A DNA stretch of 64,000 nt, taken from assembly GCF_023823685.1 (NCBI RefSeq), contig NZ_JAMXBF010000011.1, forward strand, positions 124,001 through 188,000. Direction: 5' to 3'. This DNA comes from Pseudomonas subflava. Lineage in GTDB: Bacteria > Pseudomonadota > Gammaproteobacteria > Pseudomonadales > Pseudomonadaceae. The number at the start of each line of letters is the position of its first letter. Position 1 is the first letter of the stretch. Positions 1 to 8,157 of the stretch are shown here, one piece after another. The notes under the pieces were generated by a model. The model did not search any database and was not told the DNA's origin. It saw nothing but the letters and a program-made list of their open reading frames with translations. The position numbers were made by a program, and so were the translations under genes.

Positions 1-60
1 CGGTGCGCGCCGCCGGGCCACTTCAGTCTAGCCGCTCGGGTCCGGCCTGCCGGACGCCGG

Positions 61-1074
61 TCAGAAGCCCTCGAGGACGATCTTGCCGCGCGCCTTGCCG
101 CTCTCCAGCAGGGCATGGGCGCGCTTCAGGTTGGCGGCGTCGATGCGGCCGAAGTGCTCGCCCAGGGTGGTCTTCAGCACGCCATCGTCGATCAGCTGGC
201 TCACGCGGTTGAGCAGGCGGTGCTGCTCGATCATGTCGTCGGTCTGGAACAGCGAGCGGGTGTACATGAACTCCCAGTGCAGCGACAGGCTCTTGCGCTT
301 GAGCTTGGCCACGTCGAGCTGCGCCGGATCGTCGATCAGCGCCAGCTTGCCCTGGGGCGCCAGCGCCTCGACCAGCTGGTCCAGGTGCTGATCGGTGTGG
401 GTCAGGCTGGCGACCATGCTCACCTGCGCGATGCCCAGCGCCTCGAGCTGCGGCAGCAGCGGCTGGCCGTGGTCGATGACGTGATGGGCGCCCAGTTCGC
501 GCACCCAGTCCTGGGTCTCGGCGCGCGAGGCGGTGCCGATCACCGTCAGGCCGGTGAGCTGGCGTGCCAGCTGCACCAGGATCGAGCCAACGCCGCCGGC
601 GGCGCCGATCACCAGCAGGCTCTGGCCGCTGTCGCCCTGGCCCTCACGCACGCCGAGGCGTTCGAACAGCAGCTCCCAGGCGGTGATCGCGGTCAGCGGC
701 AGGGCCGCGGCGCGGGCGAAGTCCAGCGAGCCGGGCATGCGCCCGACGATGCGCTCGTCCACCACATGCAGCTCGCTGTTGGCACCGGCGCGGTCGATGG
801 CACCGGCGTAGAACACCTTGTCACCGGGGCGGAACTGGCGCACCTCGTCGCCCACCGCGACCACCTCGCCGGCCACGTCCCAGCCCAGCACCTTGGCCTG
901 GCCGGCCTCGGGCGCCACCCGCTGGCGGATCTTGGTGTCCACCGGGTTGACCGAGATGGCCCTGACCTGCACCAGCAGGTCGCGCGGGCCGGGCTGCGGC
1001 GCGGGCAGCTCGACGTCGAGCAGCGACTCGGCGTGGTCGATGGGCAGGGACTGGTAATAGGCGATGGCTTTCAT
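61..1074 (-). CDS. zinc-type alcohol dehydrogenase-like / quinone oxidoreductase (MDR family)
   Basis: Predicted NAD(P)H-dependent MDR oxidoreductase of 337 residues. A GroES-like N-terminal domain (about residues 25-130) precedes a Rossmann fold whose glycine motif GAAGGVGS lies at residues 157-164. No cysteine cluster for structural zinc is visible, so despite the usual family name it is probably a zinc-free quinone/enone reductase. The start was placed at the ATG opening MKAIAYYQ, where family homology begins; the frame stays open much further upstream, but that part is antisense to the next gene. It is divergent from a LysR regulator that starts 156 bases away and probably controls it. 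The substrate is unknown. Confidence 0.85.
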   Translation of the reverse strand: MKAIAYYQSLPIDHAESLLDVELPAPQPGPRDLLVQVRAISVNPVDTKIRQRVAPEAGQAKVLGWDVAGEVVAVGDEVRQFRPGDKVFYAGAIDRAGANSELHVVDERIVGRMPGSLDFARAAALPLTAITAWELLFERLGVREGQGDSGQSLLVIGAAGGVGSILVQLARQLTGLTVIGTASRAETQDWVRELGAHHVIDHGQPLLPQLEALGIAQVSMVASLTHTDQHLDQLVEALAPQGKLALIDDPAQLDVAKLKRKSLSLHWEFMYTRSLFQTDDMIEQHRLLNRVSQLIDDGVLKTTLGEHFGRIDAANLKRAHALLESGKARGKIVLEGF

Positions 1075-1200
1075 GCGGCAGGTCCTCGAGGGGTGCGATG
1101 GCAAAGGCGGATGCTCCAGCTTAGTCGGCGGGCCGGGCTGGCGTTGGGCGCATGTTCGGTTAATCGGCTGGCGAGAAAAACCGGGCTGCCATAGAGTCTC

Positions 1201-1219
1201 TTTCAATCTGATTTTGAAA
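1201..1219. promoter_or_regulatory. putative LysR operator (TTTCAA-N7-TTGAAA)
   Basis: A perfect inverted repeat, TTTCAA-TCTGATT-TTGAAA, lies 11 bases before the start codon of the LysR gene and between the two divergent genes. It fits the T-N11-A pattern of LysR binding sites. The position suggests autoregulation together with control of the MDR oxidoreductase. This is inferred from sequence only. Confidence 0.55.
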
Positions 1220-1230
1220 ATGGAGCCGAG

Positions 1231-2145
1231 ATGCTGCGCCTCGATGACATCGCCCTGTTCGTCCGCACCGCCGAACTGGGCAGCCTGTCCGCCGCCGCCC
1301 GCGAGCTGGACTGTTCGCCGGCGGTGGCCAGCGCCGCGCTCAAGCGCCTGGAGGCGCAGCTGCAGGTGCGGCTGTTGCTGCGCTCCACCCGCAGCCTGCG
1401 CCTGACTGCCGAGGGCGAGCAATACCTGATCCACGCCCGCGCCGCGCTGGTCAGCCTGGAGAGCGGTCGCCAGCAGCTGGCCGGCACCCGCGACGAGATC
1501 AGCGGCGTGCTGCAGATCGCCGCGCCGTCGGACTTCGGCCGCAATGCGCTGCTGCCGTGGCTCGACCAGTTCCAGGCCGAACGCCCGCAGCTGTCGCTGC
1601 GCCTGCTCCTCAGCGACCGGGTCGCCGACCTGTTCCGCCAGCCGGTGGACATCGCCCTGCGCTACGGCGAGCCGGAGGACTCCAGCCTGGTGGCGCTGCC
1701 GGTGGCGGCCGGCAACCGCCGCGTGCTGTGCGGTGCGCCGGCCTATTTCGCCCGCCACGGCCGGCCGGGCGCGCCTGCGGAACTGCGCCGCCACAACTGC
1801 CTGCTGTACATGCTCGGCGGCCGCGCGCACGAGCGCTGGAGCTTCGCCGACGGCAAGCGCAGCGAGGCGCTGACGGTGAGCGGCAACCGCGTCAGCGACG
1901 ACGCCGACGTGGTGCGGCGCTGGGCGGTGGCGGGGCAGGGGCTGGTGTACAAGTCCTGGCTGGACGTGGCGGACGACGTGCGCGACGGTCGCCTGGAAGT
2001 GGCGCTGCCCGGCTGGCACGGCGAGCCGACGCCGCTCAACCTGATCTGCGCCCACCGCGACCAGCTCAGCGGCCCGGTACGCCTGCTGCGCGAATTCCTC
2101 CAGCAGCGCTGCGCCGAGCTGCTGGCCCGGGCGCCCTGGGCCTGA
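1231..2145 (+). CDS. LysR family transcriptional regulator
   Basis: LysR-type regulator of 304 residues, the usual length. The N-terminal winged helix-turn-helix (residues about 3-62, with the SLSAAARELDCS recognition region) is followed by a two-lobed effector domain. The GGAG ribosome site at 1222-1225 supports this ATG. It resembles the subgroup that sits divergently from NAD(P)-dependent oxidoreductases, and its neighbour at 61-1074 is one. The inducer is unknown. A palindrome just upstream is a likely autoregulatory site. Confidence 0.9.
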   Translation: MLRLDDIALFVRTAELGSLSAAARELDCSPAVASAALKRLEAQLQVRLLLRSTRSLRLTAEGEQYLIHARAALVSLESGRQQLAGTRDEISGVLQIAAPSDFGRNALLPWLDQFQAERPQLSLRLLLSDRVADLFRQPVDIALRYGEPEDSSLVALPVAAGNRRVLCGAPAYFARHGRPGAPAELRRHNCLLYMLGGRAHERWSFADGKRSEALTVSGNRVSDDADVVRRWAVAGQGLVYKSWLDVADDVRDGRLEVALPGWHGEPTPLNLICAHRDQLSGPVRLLREFLQQRCAELLARAPWA

Positions 2146-2211
2146 GAGGAAGGGTCACCTCGCGCCGCAGCCAGAATGCGTACGGGGCGATTGGGCATCC
2201 GTCCCGGTTCG

Positions 2212-2236
2212 GGTGGCTTGGGCGGACCAAGCCACC
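2212..2236. terminator. hairpin after the LysR gene, no T-tract
   Basis: A perfect 10-base-pair stem (GGTGGCTTGG / CCAAGCCACC) with loop GCGGA lies in the 173-base convergent gap between the LysR and TetR genes. There is no run of T on either side, so termination is uncertain; it may instead be a short repeat element. Confidence 0.35.
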
Positions 2237-2318
2237 TGCGGCATCGCTCGATCTAGCGGATGAACGCTGCGGAGCAGGCGGGAACGGCGCGTCTGCCCAG
2301 GCGAGCTAAGCGGCGCGG

Positions 2319-2978
2319 TCAGGCGCGTGCAGGAGGCGTCAGGCCGCAGCCCTTGAGCACCATGTGCACCAAGTTGTCGGCGGCGGCCTCAAAGTCGGGC
2401 TTTTTCAAGCTGCTCTTGCCGGTGAACAGGCAGATCTGGCTGGCGAAGTCGGCATAGTGCTGGGTGGCGCCCCACAGCTGGAAGATCAGGTGGGCGGGGT
2501 CGATCGGGTCCATCCTGCCGGCGTCGATCCAGGCCTGGAACACCGCGGTGCGCTGGCGGAACCAGTCGCGCTGGTCGTGGTTGTAGTGGGCGCTCAATTG
2601 CTGGCCGCCGCTGATCACCTCCATGGCGAAGATGCGCGAGGCCAGTGGCTGGCTGCGGGAAAACTCGATTTTGGCGCGGATGTAGCGGGCCAGCGCCTCG
2701 GCCGGGTCATCGTCGACCGTCATGCTGTCGAGGGCGCTTTCCCACTGGCCCAGGATGTTCTTCAGTACCGCGAGATAGAGCCCCTGTTTGCTGCTGAAGT
2801 AGTAGTGCAGGTTGGCCTTGGGCAGCCCCACCGCCTGGGCGATGCTGTTCATGCTGGTGCCTTTGTAGCCGTGGCGGGCGAACTCGATTTCCGCGGCGGC
2901 GATGATGGCTTTTTCGTTCTTCTGGCGGATGCGGCCGGCGGGTTTGCCGGTGCTGGGAGCAGGGGCGGGGGCAGGCAT
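2319..2978 (-). CDS. TetR/RutR-like transcriptional regulator (YcdC-type C-terminal domain)
   Basis: TetR-family repressor of about 219 residues. The helix-turn-helix spans about residues 20-66 (GTSMNSIAQAVGLPKANLHYYF), and the C-terminal part, with a GATQHYADFA segment, matches the YcdC/RutR ligand domain. RutR of E. coli senses uracil and thymine. An upstream GTG at 3086 stays in frame, but the extra 36 residues do not look like family sequence, so the ATG at 2978 was chosen. It lies close to the beta-alanine genes; reductive pyrimidine breakdown yields beta-alanine, so a link to that pathway is plausible but not shown. Confidence 0.85.
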   Translation of the reverse strand: MPAPAPAPSTGKPAGRIRQKNEKAIIAAAEIEFARHGYKGTSMNSIAQAVGLPKANLHYYFSSKQGLYLAVLKNILGQWESALDSMTVDDDPAEALARYIRAKIEFSRSQPLASRIFAMEVISGGQQLSAHYNHDQRDWFRQRTAVFQAWIDAGRMDPIDPAHLIFQLWGATQHYADFASQICLFTGKSSLKKPDFEAAADNLVHMVLKGCGLTPPARA

Positions 2979-3192
2979 CGAAGGGTCCGTACTGATGATC
3001 GGGATTTTGTTGCGCACAGATACCCCAGCGCGGGTCACGAAACAACCCTCAGGCGTCAAAAACGTGTGCCTCTCGGACGAAGGCACCGTCTGGCGCGATA
3101 AAAGCGGTCTGAAGCGTCAGAAAAACGTCTGAGACGCCGCGGTCACGCTCGCTGGAAAAATGGCGCAAGCCTTAGTGGTACACGCGTTCCAG

Positions 3193-3573
3193 CTACTCGG
3201 CGTGATCGGTCGAGGCGTAGATGCGCAGCCCTTCGCCGCCGCGCTTGAGGTTGTACGATTCGCGCCAGGAGGCCAGCGTGCGCCCTTCGCCATCGAGCAG
3301 TTCCCAGGTGACGCTCGCCAGCACGCTGGCGCTCCCCAACGACACGGTTTCCAGCGAGTGATAGCGACAGCTGCGACACCCCTGAGCGGCGTAGTGGTCG
3401 AGCACGCTCTGGAAATAGCCGGCGATGGCCTCGGCCGTGGCGAACGCCCGTGCCTGCCCCGCCGCATCCAGCGCCAAGTAGGGCGTCGCATAGCGCCGGG
3501 CGATGAGCGCGCCGTCGAAACGGGCGAAGGCGCGGACAAAGTCGTCGAAAAAGGTCTCGAGTTCCGTGCTCAT
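3193..3573 (-). CDS. SnoaL-like / nuclear transport factor 2-fold protein
   Basis: Small protein of 126 residues with the pattern of the SnoaL/NTF2-like (ketosteroid isomerase-like) fold: an N-terminal helix, a Tyr-containing TPYLALD stretch, then strands ending in a WRESYNLKR segment. Such proteins are often small-molecule isomerases, hydratases or binding proteins; no substrate can be assigned. It starts 5 bases after the stop of bauR on the same strand, so it is probably co-transcribed. Its frame continues upstream antisense-like into bauR; the ATG at 3573 was chosen because family similarity begins there. Confidence 0.7.
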   Translation of the reverse strand: MSTELETFFDDFVRAFARFDGALIARRYATPYLALDAAGQARAFATAEAIAGYFQSVLDHYAAQGCRSCRYHSLETVSLGSASVLASVTWELLDGEGRTLASWRESYNLKRGGEGLRIYASTDHAE

Positions 3574-3578
3574 GGGCG

Positions 3579-4499
3579 TCAGCTGGTCTTGGCCAGCGCC
3601 TCCAGAAAGGTTTCCAGCACCAGTTGCGGGCGACGGCCCTTGCGGGTCACCGAGGCCAGGGTCAGGTCGTAGAAGCGGCTGGCCGGCTTCAGCACCCGCA
3701 GGCGGCCCTGCTGCACCCACTGCTGGGCGTAGTGGTCGGCCAGGTAGCCGATGTAGCGCCCGGTGAGAATGAGGAAGGCCATGCCCTCGCGGTCCGAGGC
3801 GCTGGCCGTGCAGTTGAGCACCTGGTACTGGCTCTGCACCTCCGGCGGCAGGCGGAAGGTCGGGGCGATGGCGTCCTGGGCGTTGAGGCGGCTGTCTGCC
3901 AGCTGGGTGTCGTCCACATAGAAGAGGGGATGGCCCACCGCGCAATACAGCTGCGAGCGCTCGCCGTACAGCGGCTGATATTCCAGGCCGGACAGCGCAT
4001 GGCTCTGCGGCACCACGCCGACGTGCAGGCTGCCGTCGAGCACGCCCTGTTCCACTTCGGAGGGCGGCGTCATGCGGATCTGGATGCGCACCTCCGGGCC
4101 CAGCTCCTTGAGCCGCGCCAGCGCATGGGTGATGCGCATGTGCGGCACGGTCACCAGGTTGTCGGTGAGGCCGATGTGCAGCTCGCCGCGCAGCTCGCGG
4201 TGCAGGCCGTTGACGTTGTTGCGAAAGCTCTCCAGCGCGCCGAACAGCTGCAGCGAGGACTGGTACACCTCGCGGCCTTCCTCGGTCAGGGCGAAGCCGG
4301 CGCGACCGCGCTGGCACAGGCGTAGACCCAGACGCTGCTCCAGATCGCTCATCTGCTGGCTGATGGCCGAGCGGCCGATGCCCAGCACGCTCTCGGCGGC
4401 GGAGAAGCCGCCGCATTCGACCACGCTGCGGAACAGGCGCAGCAGGCGGATCTCGAAGTCGCTGACCTGGGCCAGCGGGTCGGAACGGCGGTTGCTCAT
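3579..4499 (-). CDS. bauR: LysR family activator of beta-alanine catabolism (BauR-like)
   Basis: LysR-type regulator of 306 residues. The winged helix-turn-helix is at about residues 14-73 (FSAAESVLGIGRSAISQQ), followed by a LysR substrate domain. It lies divergent from the beta-alanine:pyruvate transaminase gene, the same arrangement as bauR and bauA in P. aeruginosa, where BauR activates bauABCD in response to beta-alanine. The symbol rests mainly on this synteny plus family. An 18-base near-palindrome touches its start codon. Confidence 0.82.
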   Translation of the reverse strand: MSNRRSDPLAQVSDFEIRLLRLFRSVVECGGFSAAESVLGIGRSAISQQMSDLEQRLGLRLCQRGRAGFALTEEGREVYQSSLQLFGALESFRNNVNGLHRELRGELHIGLTDNLVTVPHMRITHALARLKELGPEVRIQIRMTPPSEVEQGVLDGSLHVGVVPQSHALSGLEYQPLYGERSQLYCAVGHPLFYVDDTQLADSRLNAQDAIAPTFRLPPEVQSQYQVLNCTASASDREGMAFLILTGRYIGYLADHYAQQWVQQGRLRVLKPASRFYDLTLASVTRKGRRPQLVLETFLEALAKTS

Positions 4500-4500
4500 T

Positions 4501-4518
4501 GTTTAGTGATCACTTAAC
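4501..4518. promoter_or_regulatory. putative BauR operator, 18-base near-palindrome
   Basis: GTTTAGTGATCACTTAAC is a dyad with one mismatched pair and a perfect 10-base core (AGTGATCACT). It sits 1 base upstream of the bauR start codon in the bauR-bauA divergent gap, about 90 bases from bauA. This is a likely autoregulatory or activation site for the LysR protein; no binding data are available from the sequence. Confidence 0.5.
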
Positions 4519-4607
4519 TGAAATTGCGAAGATTTGGATTTTCGTGACTTTAGGCCCGTGGCACCTTGCCTGGCAACAAGACCACAGTGCCGCTCTGGAG
4601 AGCCACG

Positions 4608-5954
4608 ATGAACATGCCGCAGACTGCCACCCCGTCCCTGGCCAGCCAGCTCAAGCTGGATGCCCACTGGATGCCCTTCTCCGCCAACCGCCAGTTCAAG
4701 CGCGACCCGCGGATCATCGTCGGCGCCGAAGGCAACATCCTCATCGACGACCAGGGCCGGCGCGTGTTCGACAGCCTCTCGGGCCTGTGGACCTGCGGCG
4801 CCGGCCACGGCCGTAAGGAAATCCAGGAAGCCGTGTCGCGCCAGCTCGGCACCCTCGACTACTCCCCGGGCTTCCAGTACGGCCACGCGCTGTCGTTCCA
4901 GCTCGCCGAGAAGATCGCCGACCTGCTGCCGGGCGAGCTCAACCACGTGTTCTTCACCGGCTCCGGCTCCGAGTGCGCCGACACCGCGGTGAAGATGGCC
5001 AAGGCCTACTGGCGCCTCAAGGGCCAGTCGACCAAGACCCGCTTCATCGGCCGCGCCCGCGGCTACCACGGCGTGAACATCGCCGGCACCGCCCTGGGCG
5101 GCATCGGCGGCAACCGCAAGATGTACGGCCAACTGATGGACGCCGACCACCTGCCGCACACCCTGCAGCCGGGCATGGCGTTCACCAAGGGCATGGCCGA
5201 AACCGGCGGCGTGGAGCTGGCCAACGAGCTGCTCAAGCTGATCGAACTGCACGACGCCTCCAACATCGCCGCGGTGATCGTCGAGCCGCTGTCCGGCTCG
5301 GCCGGCGCGCTGATCCCGCCGAAGGGCTACCTGCAGCGCCTGCGCGAAATCTGCACCCAGCACAACATCCTGCTGATCTTCGACGAAGTCATCACCGGCT
5401 TCGGCCGCATGGGCACCTGGAGCGGCGCGGAGTACTTCGGCGTCACCCCGGACATCCTCAATGCCGCCAAGCAGATCACCAACGGCGCCATCCCGCTGGG
5501 CGCGGTCGTGGCTTCGAAGGAAATCTACGACACCTTCATGAACCAGCCGGCGGCAGAACACATGATCGAGTTCACCCACGGCTACACCTATTCCGCGCAC
5601 CCGGTCGCCTGCGCCGCGGGCCTGGCCACCCTCGACCTGCTGCACAAGGACGGCCTGATCCAGCAGTCCGCCGAACTGGCGCCGAAGTTCGAGACGCTGT
5701 TACACGGCCTGAAGGGCAGCAAGCACGTGATCGATATCCGCAACTGCGGCCTGGTCGGCGCGCTGCAGATCGCCCCGCGCGACGGCGACGCCGTGATCCG
5801 CCCGTTCGAGGCCGGCCTGGCGCTGTGGAAGGCCGGCTTCTACGTGCGCTTCGGCGGCGACACCCTGCAGTTCGGCCCGACCTTCAACACCCAGCCGGAA
5901 GAACTGGAGCGCCTGTTCTACGCCGTCGGCGACGTGCTGAACAAGCTCGACTGA
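4608..5954 (+). CDS. bauA: beta-alanine:pyruvate transaminase (omega-amino acid aminotransferase)
   Basis: PLP-dependent class III aminotransferase of 448 residues. It transfers the amino group of beta-alanine to pyruvate, giving malonate semialdehyde and alanine. The PLP-binding lysine is K288 in the segment AAKQITNGA, and the GSGSECADTA cofactor-phosphate region and the FDEVITGFGR aspartate motif are both present. The start MNMPQ was chosen over an upstream in-frame ATG (4566) because a GGAG ribosome site lies at 4597-4600 and it matches the family N-terminus. It is divergent from bauR and followed by bauC, as in the known beta-alanine locus. Confidence 0.93.
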   Translation: MNMPQTATPSLASQLKLDAHWMPFSANRQFKRDPRIIVGAEGNILIDDQGRRVFDSLSGLWTCGAGHGRKEIQEAVSRQLGTLDYSPGFQYGHALSFQLAEKIADLLPGELNHVFFTGSGSECADTAVKMAKAYWRLKGQSTKTRFIGRARGYHGVNIAGTALGGIGGNRKMYGQLMDADHLPHTLQPGMAFTKGMAETGGVELANELLKLIELHDASNIAAVIVEPLSGSAGALIPPKGYLQRLREICTQHNILLIFDEVITGFGRMGTWSGAEYFGVTPDILNAAKQITNGAIPLGAVVASKEIYDTFMNQPAAEHMIEFTHGYTYSAHPVACAAGLATLDLLHKDGLIQQSAELAPKFETLLHGLKGSKHVIDIRNCGLVGALQIAPRDGDAVIRPFEAGLALWKAGFYVRFGGDTLQFGPTFNTQPEELERLFYAVGDVLNKLD

Positions 5955-6041
5955 ACACGGCTTTTCACCCTTCTCCCTCCGGGAGCGGGAACTTGATCGA
6001 GCAGAGGTGGACGCCCGCACGGCGACTTCCACCACCCAGCC

Positions 6042-6122
6042 GTAGGGTGGATGTCGCTGTTCACATCCACCAGGCCGGCAACACCCATTCGCGGTGGATG
6101 AGCAGAGCGTCATCCACCCTAC
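6042..6122. repeat. REP-like inverted repeat (GTAGGGTGGATG family)
   Basis: Between bauA and bauC, arms GTAGGGTGGATG (6042-6053) and CATCCACCCTAC (6111-6122) are perfect reverse complements. Inside them, further CATCCACC and GGTGGATG copies can pair as well. It resembles the dispersed palindromic repeats common between Pseudomonas genes. It ends about 22 bases before the bauC start and could affect read-through or mRNA stability in this operon. Confidence 0.7.
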
Positions 6123-6144
6123 GTGACACCAACGAGGAGTTTCC

Positions 6145-7641
6145 ATGAGCACCGTCGCCCACTTCATCAATGGCGAAATCTTGCTGCGCAATGGCCGCAC
6201 TGCCCAGGTCTTCAACCCGTCCATCGGCGAGCCCGTGCGCCAGGTCGAGCTGGCCGACCGCGCCACCATCCAGGCCGCCATCGACGCCGCCAAGTCCGCC
6301 TTCCCGGCCTGGCGCAACACCCCGCCGGCCAAGCGCGCCCAGGTGATGTTCCGCTTCAAGCAGCTGCTGGAGCAGAACAAGGACAAGATCGCCGCGCTGA
6401 TCAGCGAAGAGCATGGCAAGACTCTGGAAGACGCCGTCGGCGAACTGCAGCGCGGCATCGAGAACGTCGAGTACGCCTGCGGCGCCCCGGAGCTGCTCAA
6501 GGGCGAGTTCAACCGCAACGCCGGCCCGAACATCGACAGCTGGAGCGACTTCCAGCCGCTGGGCGTGGTCGCCGGCATCACCCCGTTCAACTTCCCGGCC
6601 ATGGTGCCGCTGTGGATGTACCCGCTGGCCATCGCCTGCGGCAACTGCTTCATCCTCAAGCCGTCCGAGCGCGACCCCAGCTCCACCCTGCTGATCGCCC
6701 AGCTGCTGCACGAGGCCGGCCTGCCGCGCGGCGTGCTCAACGTGATCAACGGCGACAAGGAAGCGGTGGACGCGCTGATCGAGGCGCCGGAAGTCAAGGC
6801 CATCAGCTTCGTCGGCTCCACGCCGATCGCCGAATACATCTACACCGAGGCCAACAAGCGCGGTAAGCGCGTGCAGGCCCTCGGCGGCGCCAAGAACCAC
6901 GCCGTGGTGCTGCCGGACGCCGACATCGACAACACCGTCAACGCCCTGATGGGCGCCGCCTACGGCTCCTGCGGCGAGCGCTGCATGGCCATCTCCGTGG
7001 TGGTGGCGGTGGGCGATCAGGTCGCCGACACCCTGGTGGCCAAGCTGACGCCGAAGATCCAGGCACTGAAGATCGGCGCCGGCACCTCCTGCGGCCTGGA
7101 CATGGGCCCGCTGGTCACCGGCGCGGCGCGCGACAAGGTCAAGGGCTACATCGACGCCGGCGTGGCCCAGGGCGCGACCCTGGTGGTGGACGGCCGCGGC
7201 CTGTCCGTGCCGGGCAACGAGGCTGGCTTCTTCGTCGGCGGCACGCTGTTCGACAACGTCACCCGCGAGATGAGCATCTACCAGGAAGAGATCTTCGGCC
7301 CGGTGCTGTGCATCGTCCGCGTCGGCAGCCTGGAAGACGCCATGCAGCTGATCAACGACCACGAGTACGGCAACGGCACCTGCATCTTCACCCGCGACGG
7401 TGAAGCGGCGCGCCTGTTCTGTGACGAGATCGAAGTGGGCATGGTCGGCGTCAACGTGCCGCTGCCGGTGCCGGTGGCCTACCACAGCTTCGGCGGCTGG
7501 AAGCGCTCGTTGTTCGGCGACCTGCACGCTTACGGCCCGGACGGCGTGCGCTTCTACACCAAGCGCAAGACCATCACCCAGCGCTGGCCGCAGCGCGCCA
7601 GCCACGAGGCGGCGCAGTTCGCCTTCCCGAGCAACGGTTAA
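6145..7641 (+). CDS. bauC: CoA-acylating (methyl)malonate-semialdehyde dehydrogenase
   Basis: Aldehyde dehydrogenase of 498 residues, the standard length for the MmsA/BauC family. It oxidises malonate semialdehyde (or the methyl form) to an acyl-CoA with NAD. The motif TPFNFPAMVP identifies the CoA-acylating subgroup, and the catalytic cysteine is C280 in GERCMAIS. The GAGGAG ribosome site sits just upstream. It follows bauA by 190 bases containing a repeat and would take the product of BauA. A paralog for valine breakdown (mmsA) is nearly identical by motif, so the symbol rests on location. Confidence 0.85.
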   Translation: MSTVAHFINGEILLRNGRTAQVFNPSIGEPVRQVELADRATIQAAIDAAKSAFPAWRNTPPAKRAQVMFRFKQLLEQNKDKIAALISEEHGKTLEDAVGELQRGIENVEYACGAPELLKGEFNRNAGPNIDSWSDFQPLGVVAGITPFNFPAMVPLWMYPLAIACGNCFILKPSERDPSSTLLIAQLLHEAGLPRGVLNVINGDKEAVDALIEAPEVKAISFVGSTPIAEYIYTEANKRGKRVQALGGAKNHAVVLPDADIDNTVNALMGAAYGSCGERCMAISVVVAVGDQVADTLVAKLTPKIQALKIGAGTSCGLDMGPLVTGAARDKVKGYIDAGVAQGATLVVDGRGLSVPGNEAGFFVGGTLFDNVTREMSIYQEEIFGPVLCIVRVGSLEDAMQLINDHEYGNGTCIFTRDGEAARLFCDEIEVGMVGVNVPLPVPVAYHSFGGWKRSLFGDLHAYGPDGVRFYTKRKTITQRWPQRASHEAAQFAFPSNG

Positions 7642-7650
7642 GCGCTAACC

Positions 7651-7680
7651 AGGGCTGGTCTTCGGACCGGCCCTTTTTTT
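7651..7680 (+). terminator. Rho-independent terminator after bauC
   Basis: GGGCTGGTC, loop TTCG, then GACCGGCCC followed by seven T residues. The stem has a single mismatch-like G-T pairing, and the T-tract is unambiguous. It begins about 10 bases after the bauC stop and ends that operon. Confidence 0.9.
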
Positions 7681-7723
7681 GCCGCCCGGCTGGCAACAGT
7701 GGCCGGGCAGCGCGCTGTGCTCC

Positions 7724-7811
7724 CTCTGCTGTTCACGGGAGAGGGTTGGGGAGAGGGGCAATCGAACAACGCCCTCTCCCCTCAGCCCCTCTCCCACCCG
7801 TGGGAGAGGGG
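7724..7811. repeat. CT/GA-rich dispersed inverted repeat, copy 1
   Basis: Two inverted GGGAGAGGG / CCCTCTCCC blocks (7737-7758 and 7772-7811). A second copy of the same element lies at 44419-44508 in this window. This is a recurring intergenic repeat type of pseudomonads; it has no coding capacity. Confidence 0.7.
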
Positions 7812-8157
7812 ATTTAACCCTGCCGCGCGGGCGCGGCATTGGTGCAGTGACCCGGCGCAGATCGGGAACGGCACCCCTTGGGCGAGCGGACCGCACTCCG
7901 CAAGCCCGCTCTCCCAAGGGCAGCCCACTTCAACCACAAAGAGCCGGTTCAGGAGTGGGCGAGCGAGAGAAAAACCAGGCGCAACGACCAACGGGTGTAA
8001 CAGCCAAAGGCTGGCCAGAAGGGCGAGCGCAAGCGAGTACAAGCGGGCGAGGGCGCGGCGTTTACGCGCTGTAAATGAGCAGCCGAGCCCGCTTTCAACG
8101 CAGTTTTTCCGACGTGCCGCCGTTCCCGGGCCGGTTCTCAGAAGAGGACACCCTGGT
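7812..8157. other. gene-free stretch before the amidotransferase gene
   Basis: No gene is supported here. The sequence is G-rich with scattered short direct motifs such as GGGCGAGCG and CGCAAGCGAG, and it reads like a degenerate dispersed repeat of the Pseudomonas type. The last 30 bases supply the leader of the next gene. Confidence 0.4.

Noticed and set aside
1..60. Gene at the left edge
   Set aside because: Only 60 bases are visible before the first stop; no domain can be claimed.
4559..4575. Sigma-54 promoter before bauA (TGGCAC-like)
   Set aside because: The distance between the GG and GC elements is one base too long, and no sigma-54 activator is near.
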